From the NCBI RefSeq assembly GCF_040218065.1, contig NZ_JAVJQE010000013.1, positions 186,001-250,000 of the forward strand: a DNA stretch of 64,000 bases. Reading direction: 5' to 3'. Source of the DNA: Marivibrio sp040218065. Lineage in GTDB: Bacteria > Pseudomonadota > Alphaproteobacteria > UBA8366 > Aestuariispiraceae. Shown here in pieces: positions 35,501-47,500 of this stretch (position 1 is its first letter; each line of letters begins with the position of its first letter). A program made the translations under genes and the position numbers. A model generated the notes under the pieces. The model did no database searches. It was given only the letters and a program-made list of their open reading frames with translations, and was not told the DNA's origin.

Positions 35501-38500
35501 GCCGTCGGCCGACGCGTCGGTCAGCTGCAGGCCGTCGCGGTCGTCGGCGCGCCAATAGGCCTGCAGCGCGCTCTCCCCGGTCGGGTTCGCGATCTGGCGA
35601 TCCCAGGCGGACTCGACCTGGGCCGCGCTCCGTGCTTCGGACCAGACGCGAACTTCATCCATGAAGCCGTTGAAATAATTGCCGCCTTCTGGGGTGTTCG
35701 CGCCGATGACCAAGCGGGAGTCTTCACCGCCCGTCGGCGTGATCGCGTAATCAACGGCGTCCGCCAACTGGCCGTCGATATAGAGCCGCAACTCTTGGGC
35801 CGCCGTGTCGCGCACCACGCTGACATGGCGCCAAGCGCCGCTCTCAAGGCTCGCGTCCTGGAAGGCGACGTCGTGGTTCGTCCCGTCGCCCGTCTCGGAA
35901 CTAAAGGTGAGGACGCCCCCCGAGCCGACGAACAGCGTGTAGAGCGCGTTTTCCGACTCCCCGTCGCCGGTCCCGCTGTGGAATGAGAGGAGCCGCCCGC
36001 CGTCGAGGCTCGTCGGATTGACCCACATCTCAAGCGTCAGGTCGCCGGTGATCGCCAGGCTGTCGCCGACGCCGCGGCCCACGTCGATCAGCGAGCTTCC
36101 GTCGAAGGACAACGCGCCGCCCTGAACCTGCGGGTCGAAATCAAAATCCTGGACGGTCACGGAGACCGTCTGCGCGTCGGTTCTCCCATCGTCGCCGATC
36201 GCGGTGATCTCGAAGCTCTGCGGCCCGGTCACGTCGTAGCCGGCCTCGAACACCCATTCGCCGGTCACGCTGTTGAGGCGCAGGACGCCCGCGCTCAGGC
36301 TCTGCTCCCGCCAGTCGCCGTCGGTCGTGATCGCGCCGGCGCTGGTGATCGCGAAGCTGACGGGCGCGCCCACATCGCCCGGGTTGGCGACGCCGGTGAC
36401 CGTCCGGCCTTCCAACGCCTCCACCTCCAGCGTCCCGCCGGCCGGCCCCTCGATCGGCGCCATCGGATCGATGAAGCTCACCCCGCCGACGATCGTGCCG
36501 TCATGGCCGCCGGCGAAGTCTGTGAGGCTGGACCCGCCGTCATCCGGATCCTCCACCCCGCGCCACAGCGCGACGAGGCCGCTCTCGTCGCCGCGCGCGG
36601 CGAGCTCGAAGGAATCCTGGATCTCCTGCCGGCTGCGCGCGACGTTCCACAGCCGCGTCTCGGCGAGATCGCCGACGAAACCGTCCGCGCCAAGCTTCAG
36701 GGCGTCGGTCGAGGTCAACAGCGCGCCGGTCAGCTGACCTGTGCCGGAAAGCTCGCCGTTGACGTAGAAGGAAACCGTCCCCGTCGCCCCGTCATAGACG
36801 CCGGCGACGTGGCGCCACAGCCCGTCGTCCACGCTCGCGCCGTGGCCGATCGTGACCACCTCCGCCCCCGATGCGCCGCCGGAGACCGTGAAGCTCGGCG
36901 CCCCGTTGTTGAGGGTGAGCGCATAGGCCGTCGCCTCGTTGAAACTGTCGGGGCTGATCAGCAGCCGCTGGTCGGCGCTGCGCGTCCCGTTGTCGGCGCG
37001 CACCCAGGTCTCGACCGTGAAACTGGCGGGGCTCAGCGCCGGATCGTGCGCGATCTCGACCTCCCCCGTCCCGTCAAAGCTGAGGGCGCCGTTGAGGTCG
37101 TTGAGGCGACTTGCGGCGGCGTCGCCCGAAGCGCTGCGGTCGACGCCGCCAAGACGCGCCGTGTTCCCGTTTCCGCTGCTGTCGGTCAGCTCCTCAATCA
37201 GCCGCTCGTCGAAGCGGTAGTAGGCGGCGAGCCCCGCCTCATCACCGGTCAATTGGCGCTGATAGGCCCCCTGGATCTCGGCCTCGCTGCGCGCCGTCGT
37301 CCACAGGCGGATCTCATCCATCGCGCCGCGGAAATAGTCGCCGCCGAACTGCGTCTTGCCGATCAGCAGGTCAGGATCCGCCAGGTTGGCCGAGACGGAC
37401 CCGCTCCCCGCCGCCTCGCCGTTGACGTAGAGCTGCGCCTGCCCGCCCTCCAGGACGGCCGCGACATGCACCCACTCGCCCGTGTTGATCGCCGTCGCGC
37501 CCACGACGGAGCCGCCGTCGCCCAGCGTCCCGCTCAGCTCCAGAGCGCCGGCGCCGTCGAGCTTCAGCTCCAACGAATCATTCCCGGTCAGCTGCAGGAT
37601 CGTTCCGCCGGGCCGGCTGGTGTTGATCCAGCCTTCGAGCGTCAGGCTGGTCGCGCCGTCGAAGGCGGAAAGCTCGGCCGCCTCGGCGAAATCGTCCACC
37701 CCGTCGAACTGCAGCGCGCCGCCCGCGCCCGTCATCGCGTCGTCGACGGCGTCGATCGCGATGTCGTAGCTGCGGGTCGAGATCCCCTGCCCGTCATTCG
37801 CCGTCACCTGCAGCCGCTCCAGGCCCGAGGCGTTCGCCGCCGCGGCGTAGAGCAGCCCGTTGGCCGCCGCGAGCGTGGTCGCGACGGCCGAGGCCGTCCC
37901 GCTCAGAATCAGCTTGGCCGTGCCGTTGCCGACGATCCCGCTCGCGCCGATCCCGCCGGAGACGGAGTCGTCGATCGTCAGCGTCCCGCGCTCGACCTCC
38001 ATCACGACGGTGATGTCGCCGTCGGTATCCGGATCGGCCACGGTGATGCCCGTGAGCGCGACCGAGCCGGCGTCCTCCTCGATGTCGAAGCCGCCGGCGG
38101 GCGCCCCGCTGTCGACTTGGCCGGGCGAACCCGTTAGCGCGCCGTCATAGCCGTTGCCGGTGACGTCGAGACCCAGGTTGTTCGGGTCCTCGAAGTCGTA
38201 GGCGGCAATCAGCCCGTCTTCCGGACCGTTCAGGCGAAGCTGGCTGAAGCTCGCCAGTTGCTCTGGCGTGCGCGCCGTACTCCACAAACGGACTTCATCA
38301 ACCTGCCCGACATGGGAGAAGGAGGTCTCGGTGGCGTTCGAGCCGTTGCGCACGCCGCCGATCAGCATATCCGTCGTACTGTCGATCGGGTCGAAGCCCG
38401 CGATGCTGTTGCTGCTAGGCCCCGCGCCCCCGTCAACCCACCGATCGTTCGAGCCGTTGAGATAGCCCCGGAGCTCGTTCGCATCCCGATCGACGACGAG

Positions 38501-41500
38501 AGCGACATGGTGCCAGCCTTCCAGATCGCTGACGTCGGGTATGCGTTGGCTCGCTCGTTGACTGAAGCCGTCGTTCCCGTTGACCCGAACGAAGAGCTGG
38601 TTGCCGATGCTGGAAATCGACCAGCCTGCTTCGCCCGAGGTGATGTTGCCCTTTGAGACGATGTACTCATATTGATCGCCGTCGGCGGCCACCGTCGACA
38701 GGTTGACCCAGGCCTCGACGGTGAAACTCCCGGCCCCTGGCTCCAAACCCGGGTCATTCGGCACGACGATGTCCTCGCCCGCGGCCATACTTAGAGCCTT
38801 GCCGTGCGTCGCGCCCAGCTGCGGCGCGTCGGCGACCGGATCCAGCTCGATCGTAATCTGCTGGCTGTCCGTTCCGCTGGTCGCGCCGGTCACCTGAATG
38901 GTGAAGTCGTCCGGCCCGGTCTGATCCGGGTCGGGCGTATAGGTCCATTCGCCGGTCGTGATGTTGATCCGCGCCTCGCCCAACTCGGTGCTGCGGATCG
39001 AGAAGCTCCCGTCGTTCGACGTCTCGCCGGAGATCGCGTAGGTCGGCGTCCCCTCCACGTCCGCGCTCGACATGACGCCGGAGAGCGTCTGATCCTCAGG
39101 CAGATAGAAGGTTCCGGGCTCCTCGCTTTCACTCGCGTCGGCCGTGGCGGCGCCGACGTTCGGCCCGCCGCTGTCGGCCACGCCCGGGGCGGAGTCCGCC
39201 ACCTCGGTCCAGCCCGCGCCGCCTTCCAGCGTCGCGTCGCTTCCGCCGGGCGCCAGACTGGCCGCGGCCGTCCCCGCCCCGTCATTGAGCGGCCAGTAGC
39301 CGACGAGCCCCTCCTCCGCGCCGGAGAGACGCGACAGCCGCGCGCCGTCGATCTCCGCAGCGCTGCGTGCGCCCGACCAGATCCGCGCTTCGCTGACGCT
39401 TCCCTCGAAAAAGCTCGACGCACCCGCCGGCGGGCCGAGATAGGCGACGCCCGCCGAGATGTCCGGCGGCTTGGCGGCGTAGCTGACCGCCGCGCCGGCG
39501 GCGGCGCCGTCGACATAGAGCTGCATCGTCTGCGCCGCCGCATCATAGACGGCGGCGATATGCTTCCAGGTTCCGTCCGCAACGCTGACGCCCGACTTCG
39601 TCGCAGGCGAAAGGCCGTAGGTCGTGAAGTGCAACTCGCCCGTGGTCTGATCGACCCGAAGGTCCGCGCGCTCTCCGGCCGCATCCGCGCCGAGCGTGAA
39701 GATCTGCGCGTTCTTCGAGGCGATGGCGGCGGCGTCGATCTTGATCCAACTCTCCAGCGTGAAGCTGGTCGTCCCGCTGAACAGCGCGGCGTCCGCGCCA
39801 AGGTTCACGCGATCGTCCACGCCGTCGAGCGACAACGCCGCCTCGCCCGGCGCGAAGGGCGGACCGCCGGCGGCGTTCCGCCAAGTCGCGCCGTCGACCG
39901 TCCCATGGCTACCGGCGCCGCTGCGGTCGAAGACGCTCGCGTCGACCCCTTCGTCGAGCGGCCACCAGCCTTCGAGGTTCGCCTCCTCGCCCGTCAGGCG
40001 GCCGTCCTTGAAGGCGGCGAGATCGCTTGCGCTCTTCGCCTCGCTCCACACCCGGAACTCGGCCAAATCGCCTTCGAAGTATTTTGCGTTATCGACGGCC
40101 GCGCCGATCGTCGCGTCGCCGCCGGTGATGTCGAGCCCCACGGTCTGGGCCGCGCCCGACGCGACGCCGTCGACATAGAGCTGCACCTGGGAGCCGTCAT
40201 AGGTGACGGCGACGTGCGTCCAGGCGCCGGTCGCGACGCTGTCGGCGCTGGTCGCCTCCAGGTTCTCCTGATTGTAGCTGACGAAGGAGAGATTGCCGTC
40301 GCTGTCGATCCGAAGGTTGCCGCGCTGACCCGTTGCGGGGCCGCCGATCATCATCAGCGTCGGCTCGCCCCCGACGTCGGAGACGTCAGCGCGGACCCAG
40401 CCTTCCCAAGTGAAGGCGCCGGTTCCGGTGCGAATTCCGGTGGCGCTCGACGGCAGGTCGATCACGTCGTCGACGCCGTCGAAGGACAGATAGGCCGAGC
40501 CCGGGTCCGGCGCCGGCCCGTGCTGCGCCAGGGCGGCGTTCGAATTGGCGCTGCGGTCGGCGACCGCCCCGTCGTTCAGGCCGTTCAGCAGCCAATAGCC
40601 GGCCAGGTCGCTTTCGCCCGCCTGCAGCAGCTGATTGTGCTTCTGGGCGATCGCCTCGGCGCTGCGCGCGGCGCTCCACAGCCGCACTTCGGCGATCCCG
40701 CCGTCGAAATGATGAACCGGCGCGGCGCCCGAGCCCTGGTTCGCGCCGATCAGGAAGCGGCTGGCGCCGCCATAGGCGCCGGCGTCGGTGAAGCTTTGCG
40801 GCGTCCCGACCGGCGCGCCGTCGACATAGAAGCGCACCGCGTCGTCGTCCGGATCGACGGTGACGCCGACGTGCGCCCACTGCCCGGCGGCGAGCGTCTC
40901 GCCGGACAGGAAGGTGCGCTCCGTCGCGCCGCCGTCGGGCGAGAGGATCAGTTTCAACTGCCCGGTATCGCCGTCGACGCCGAACCAGTAGGCGCGCTCG
41001 CCGTACGCGCCCCATTTGGAGGCCAGCGTCGCCAAGTCGCCGGCCCCGGGCGCCGTCTCCATATTGGCGCGCACCTCGAGCGTCATGGCCCCGGTCTGGT
41101 CGAAGGCGGCCGCATCGCCGGCGTCGAGATAGTCGTCCGCGCCGTCGAAGGTCAGGTAAGAAAGGCTCGCCGACGCGCCGTCGTCGACGGGGCTTACCGT
41201 GACGGTCTGGGTCGTCGTCGACTGCACCCCGTCCCCGTCGGTCAGCGTCAGCGTCAGCGTCACCGCGCCGGAAGCGTCCGCGGCCGGGTTGAAGCGCACC
41301 GCGTTCGCCGCGCCGAGGAAGCTGTTCAGCTGGGTGATCGTGCCGGTAAGGCGCACCGCGCCGGCGTCGTCGGTCACGATCGTCGCGCCGGAGGCCGCGT
41401 TGTCCGTCAAGGCGAGCGTCCCGGCGTCGACCGTGAGGTCGAAGGTCAGGACCTCGCTGCCGCCGGCGTCGGCGTCGCTGACTGACAGGCCGGTGATCGC

Positions 41501-44500
41501 GACGCCCTCATCCTCCCGCGCCGACAGGTCGGCGGCCCCGGAAAGCTGCGGTTTCGCGCGCACCAGCAGATCGATCCCGTCCGCCTGATAGACCAGCGAG
41601 GCGTCGTAGAGCGCGCTGTCGAGATTGCTCGTCACCGTCTCGAACACGCCCGCGCTCTGGGTGTCGTGCGAATCGTAGGTGACGATCCGATAGGTCCCGA
41701 GCGCTGCGCCGGGGTTCTGGAAGCTGAGCTCCAGCGTCTCGGACCCGGTCAAATCCAGGCTTGTCACGTCCAACTGATCGAAGCTGCCGGTGTTCGCGAT
41801 GTTGAGGATCAGCGTTTCGTCGCTCAGGTCGAGGCCGTCGCCCAGGATGGTGAGAGACCCGACAGCCCCGCCGCCGACGTCGATCGTTCCCTGATTGTCG
41901 AACGTCGCGCCGTTGACGAAGCTGATCGTCCCCTCGCCCTGCAGCGTGCCGCTGTTGATCAGCGTCCCGCCGTCGACGGTGAGCGTCCGGCCCGCTTCGA
42001 TACTGAGGACGCCCGCGTTGGTGAAGCTGTCCTCGATCTCGGTGCGGCCGGCGATTTCGACCGTGCCGTTGTTGACGTAGGTCCCGCGCAGCTCGACCTC
42101 GTCTTGGCTCGCATTCGCATGATCGATCCGCAGCGTCGCGCCGCCGGCGTTGGTGAAGGTGACGCCGGAGGCCACGTCGATCGTCACGGCCTGGTTGCCG
42201 GGATTGCTGTGGCCGCCGGTGATCGTCAGCTGGCCGGCGTTGGTGAAGGCGTCCAACACGTCCAGCGCAGAGGCCGAGGTCGCGCTGCTGCTGGTCAACT
42301 CCAGGGACGCGCCGCTCGCGTTGACGAAATCCAGCGCCAGATCGTCCCCGCCGACGGCGAGCGTCAGCGTCCCGGCGTTGGTGAAGGTCGTGCCCGCGCC
42401 GGTGATGGTGACATTGGTCTGGGTGAGGTCGAGGGCGAGGTCGCTCGCCGTCCAGGTGAAGTCCTCCACCACCTCCAAGGTGCGGGAGGCTTCGACGAAG
42501 CGGATCGTCCCCAAGCCGTCCAGCACCGTGCCGGCGCCGACCTGCATCAGCGCGCCGTCGTCGATGCGAAGCACGTCGCCGGAAGCGACGGTCACCGTGC
42601 CGTCGCGGGTGTCCAAAACGGTCCCGACTTGGTCGAATTCGAGGGCGGCGTTGACCTCGAGCGTTCCCAGATTGACGAAGGTCCCCTCGACCGACGCGAC
42701 GTCCTGGGCCGAATCGCCGTGCGCCGACCGGAAGACCCCGCCGGCCAGGTTGGTGAAGGTCTGGCCGTCGGCGACGACCATCGTCGGCGCCTGCGTGCCC
42801 GGGTTCGCATTGCCGCCGGCGAGCACGATCAGGCCGGCGTTCAAGCCGCCGTCCAGCAGGCTTACCGTCGGGTTTGTAGCGGTTGCGTTGGTGAAGGTCA
42901 GCGTCCCGCCGCTCAGCACCGCCAGGTCGGTCGCGAAGGCGTCGTCGTCGGCCGCCATGGTCAGATCGCCGTCGACGGAGAAGGTTCCCGTCCCCCCGAT
43001 CGTCACCCGGGCTTGCGTGACGTCGAGCGCGAGGTTGGTCGAACTCCAGGTGAAGTCGCTCGCCACGTCCAGGCTGGCCGACGAACTGGTGAATTGGATC
43101 GTCCCGAACCCGTCCAGCGTCGAGCCCGTTCCGACGCGCAGCACGCTGTCGCCGCCGATCTCAAGCGTGCGGCCCGAGCCGACGGTGATCGTCCCGTTTT
43201 CCGTATCCAGGAGCCCTTGCGTGGTTGCGCCGGCCTCCAGCGCCGTGAGGCCGCCCACCTGCAGCGTGCCGAGGTTCAGCAGATCGCCTTCGATCTTATG
43301 GCGGTCCTGGCTCGACGTGCTGGTCGTCTCGATTATCGCGCCGGCCGCGTTGGTCAGCGTCTGCCCCTCGGCCACGCTCAAGGTCGTGGTCTGGCTGCCC
43401 GGATTCGTGCTGCCGCCGGTCAGGGTGATCAGCCCCTGATTGACCAGCCCCTGATTGAGCGTCAGGTCGGGGCCGGTGACGGTGCTGCTGTTGAAGACGA
43501 GCGTCCCCCCGGCCGCATTGACGAAGCCGGTGTCGAAGACGTCCGAATCCGGCTGCAGCGTCAGCCGGCCGGCGTTCGTGAAGGACCCTTCGCCGGCCAC
43601 CGTCACGCTGGTCTGGGTCAGATCGAGCTTCGTGTCGCTCGAGGTCCAGGTGAAATCGCTGGCGACGTCGATTCCCGCGCCCGACCCGTCGAAGGCGAGC
43701 GTGCCGGCGCCGCTGATCGTGCTGCCGGAGCCGAGCTTGAGCGTGACCCCGTTCTCCATCGTCAGCGTCCGGCCCGACTGGATCAAGATCGCGCCGTTCT
43801 CGCTGTCCATCACGCTGGCGCTTGCGCCGCCGGCCTGGAAGCGGCCGCTGCCCAAGACGTTGAGCTGGCCCAGATGATGCACGTCGCCGCGGATCGTGTG
43901 CAGATCGTCCTGGCTGTTCGTCGAGAACTCGATGACGCCGTTGTTCTGCAACGTCACGCCGGCGTCGACCGTCAGGGTCGCGGCCTGACTGGACGGATTG
44001 CTGTTGGCGCCGCCCAGCTTCAGCAGGCCGTCGTTCTGCAGGCCTTCGGTGAAGCGGACGTCCGGCCCGGTATCCGCCGAATTGACGAAGGCGAGCGTCG
44101 CGCCGGTTGCGTTGAAGACGTCGACCGCGAAGACGTCGTCCTCCTGCGCGATCGTCAGAGCGCCGGTGTTGTAGAAATCCCCCGCACCGCCGATCGTCAC
44201 CTGGCCGGTGCTGGCGTTCGTCCCGCCGATGTCTAGGTCGAGAGAGGTCGCCGTCCAGGTGAAGTCGGAGACGAGCTCCATTACCGTCCCGGGTCCCTGC
44301 AGGGCGAGGACGCCGCCGCCCGACAGAGTCGCGCCCGTCCCCACCTGCAGCACCGCGCCGTCTTCGATCGTCAGAGTCCGGCCGGACAGGACGTCGATCG
44401 TCCCGTTCTCGGCGTCCAGAACGGCGCTGCTGACGCTGACGGCCTCGATCGCTGCATGACCGTTGACGTCGAGTTCGCCGAGAAGATCGATATCGCCGCG

Positions 44501-47500
44501 GATTTTCGCGACGTCGCCGGATTGTGCGGAGGTCGTCACCAGCCGTCCGCCGGACCGGACCGTCAAGCTCTCCCCGTCGCCGATCGCCAGCGTGACGGCC
44601 TGCGAGCCGGGAGAGGCCGATCCGCCGTCCAGTCGCATTAGCCAGTGGTTGTCGATACCGCCGTTGAACTCCACCAACTGATTGCTGCTGAAACTGTCAA
44701 ACACCAGCACGCCGCCGGGCATGTTGACGAAGCGGGCGTCGAATACATCGCCGGTTTCGGCGGCGATTGTGAGCGCGGATTGATTCACGAAGTCGCCCGG
44801 ACCGGAGACCGTGACGCTGGCCGAGGAAATGTCGAGTTTCAACGACGAGGCGGTCCAGGTGAAGTCCTCGTCGAGCGCAATGGTCGCCTGACCGCTGTCG
44901 AAGCCGATCGTGCCCGAGCCGTTCAGCGCGCTCAGCGACCCCAGCCGGAGCACGCTTCCGTCGTCGAAGCTGAGCGCGGACCCGGAGGCGACGTCGATCG
45001 TCCCCTGCGTGTTGTCGAGCGAGACGAGCGTGACGCCCGATCCGTCCTCGAACCGCGCGCGGGCGTTCACATCCCAGGTTCCCTGGTTCACGAAGGCGCC
45101 GCGGAAGGCGTACACGTCCTGGGCCGAATCGCCGCCCGTCTGCACGACGCCGCCGCTCAGGTTGGTGAAGCTTTCGCCGTCGCCGACGACCAGCGTCGGC
45201 GACTGAGAGCCCGGATTGCTGTTCGCGCCGGCGAGGTACAAGACGCCCGCGTTCGACCCGCCGCCGAGCAGATCAAGCGCCGGCCCGGTCGCCCCGCTTG
45301 CTATGAAGGCGGCCCGACCGCCCGACAGAATGTCGAAGCTGGGGGCGATGGAGACGCCCTCGGCGAGGGCCAGCGTTCCGCCGACCCGCAGCGCGCCGTC
45401 GCCCAGCAGACGCGCGCCGCCCTGCAAGGCGTGATTGAATCCGCTTTCGATCTCGATCACCGAATCCAGCGTCACCGTCCCGCTGACGTCGAGCGCGCCC
45501 GCCTCGTTCGAGCCGCCGTCCCGGATCGTCAGGGTTGACGCCGTCGCCAACGTCCCCGTTCCGGTCAGCGCGCCGCCGGTCCAGGTGAAGGGGCCGTCCA
45601 GCGCGCCGCCGCCCAGCGCCAGCGTCCCGCCCGACAGGTCGAGCGCGCCGAAGGCGCCGAAACCGTCGCCCTCGGTCGTCAACGCCCCATTGATCTGCAA
45701 CAGCCCCCCGTCCATCGACATGGTCCCCGCGCCCAAATCCATCGCGCCGAGGGTCAGCGACTGGCCCGTGGTCAGGCGCCCGCTCTGCTCGTCGGGAATT
45801 TGCGCATTGTAGGCCTGTCCCGGCTGGATGTCGCCGGCCCAGTTCTCCGCGGTCAGCAGGTCGCCGGTCTCGAAGTCGTTGTCGAAGGCGATGTCGATCA
45901 GCGACAGGCTGATCGAGGTCGTCGCCACGGTCGTGCGCACATCCTCGCCGTCCGTCACCGACAAGGTGAAGCTGAGCGTCGCAGTATCCAGGCTGTCGAC
46001 CGGCGGGATGTAGGCGAGGCTCGAGAAATCGCCTTCATCGACCACAAAGGTCCCGCCGCCCAGATCGCTGCCGACGTTGAAGGCGCCGCCCGTCGGCACG
46101 CCGGTGATGGTCAACTGCAGCGTCTCAGAGAAATCCGCGTCCTGCGACGAGGCGAGCGGCGAGATCGTGATCGGCGCGCCCGGATGACCGCTGAAACTCG
46201 GCGTCAGGCTGAAGAAGGGCGCGTCGGCGACCGCCGCCACGTCGATCGTCAGCGTTTGCGTGATCGTCTGCGGATTGGTCAGATCGGCGTCGGTGAAGGC
46301 GAGGGTCAGTACGCTCTGACCGCTCCGGTCCGCGCTCGGCGTGAAGGTGATCCCGCCGCTGCGCAAGGTGGTGTTGATCTCCGCGAGCGTCGCGCTCAAC
46401 GTCAGCGTCGACGTGCCGCCGCCCGACGCCCCAAGCAACCCGACCCCGCCGGCGATCCCGGTGTTGACGCTGAGGACGCCGTCGCTGACGCTGAGCGTGA
46501 GCACGGACGAGTTAGGCGGCTGCAGCGCGCCGCCTCCTTCGCCCCCCTCCTGGCCGAGCGGCGGCTCCGAGGCTTCCCCCTCGCCGTCCGCGTCGGGGTC
46601 GGTGAAGACCCCCAGCGACAATACGAACGATCCGTCCTCCTGCGCGGCGAAGGAGGCGACGGGCGCGCTCGACGTCTCAAAATCCACTCCGGAGACGGTG
46701 AGGGTCGAGCCGTCGGTTCGATCGGCGACGCCCGCCGCGCCGACGATCGGGTACCAGGCGAAAAGCCCGTCCTCCGCGCCGCTCAGGTGGACCGACCGCG
46801 CCGCGTCGATCTGCGCCTGGCTGCGCGCGACGGACCAGACGCGCACATCGTCGATCGCGCCGGTGAAGTGCAACGCGCTGGTGAGCGGCAAACCGCCGAT
46901 CGCAAACGCGCTCGTCGGCGTACTGGGGGCGGCGGTCGGATTCGTGATCGGCTCGGCCCGCCCGTCGACATAGAGGGTGAAGACGCCGCTCTCGCGGACC
47001 AGCGCGATGTGGGTCGGGGCGTCCGCGCTCACGCTCGCATTGCTCAGCATCACGGTCGACCCGTCGACGAGTCCGCCGACATTGTAGCCCGAGCCGCTGG
47101 CGATCAACGCCAAGCCGAAGCCGTCGCCGGGACCCGCGTCGCCGTTATAGACCACGACTTGGTTTGCTTCGGTGAAGGTGCCGTCCCACTCGATCCAGGC
47201 CTCGAGGGTGACGTCGTCGCTCTGGATGAGCGCGTCCGGACCGTGAACCTGATCCAGCGACGCGTCGAACCGCAACGCATCGCCCTGCACCGAGGCGTAG
47301 CTCGGCGGCAAATTGATCCCCGGGATCGAGACGCCGCCCGTCACGCGCACGGTGGTCGTCCCATCGCTCAACAGCGCGAAGGCGGTCCCGTCGCTCTCCT
47401 CGCCGGTCTCGCTCGCGCTCCAGATCTCCGCGTCGAAGTTGGCGAACCCGTCGGCGCCCGTCACGGTCAGCGTGCCGCCGGCCCCGACCAGGCTTTCAAC

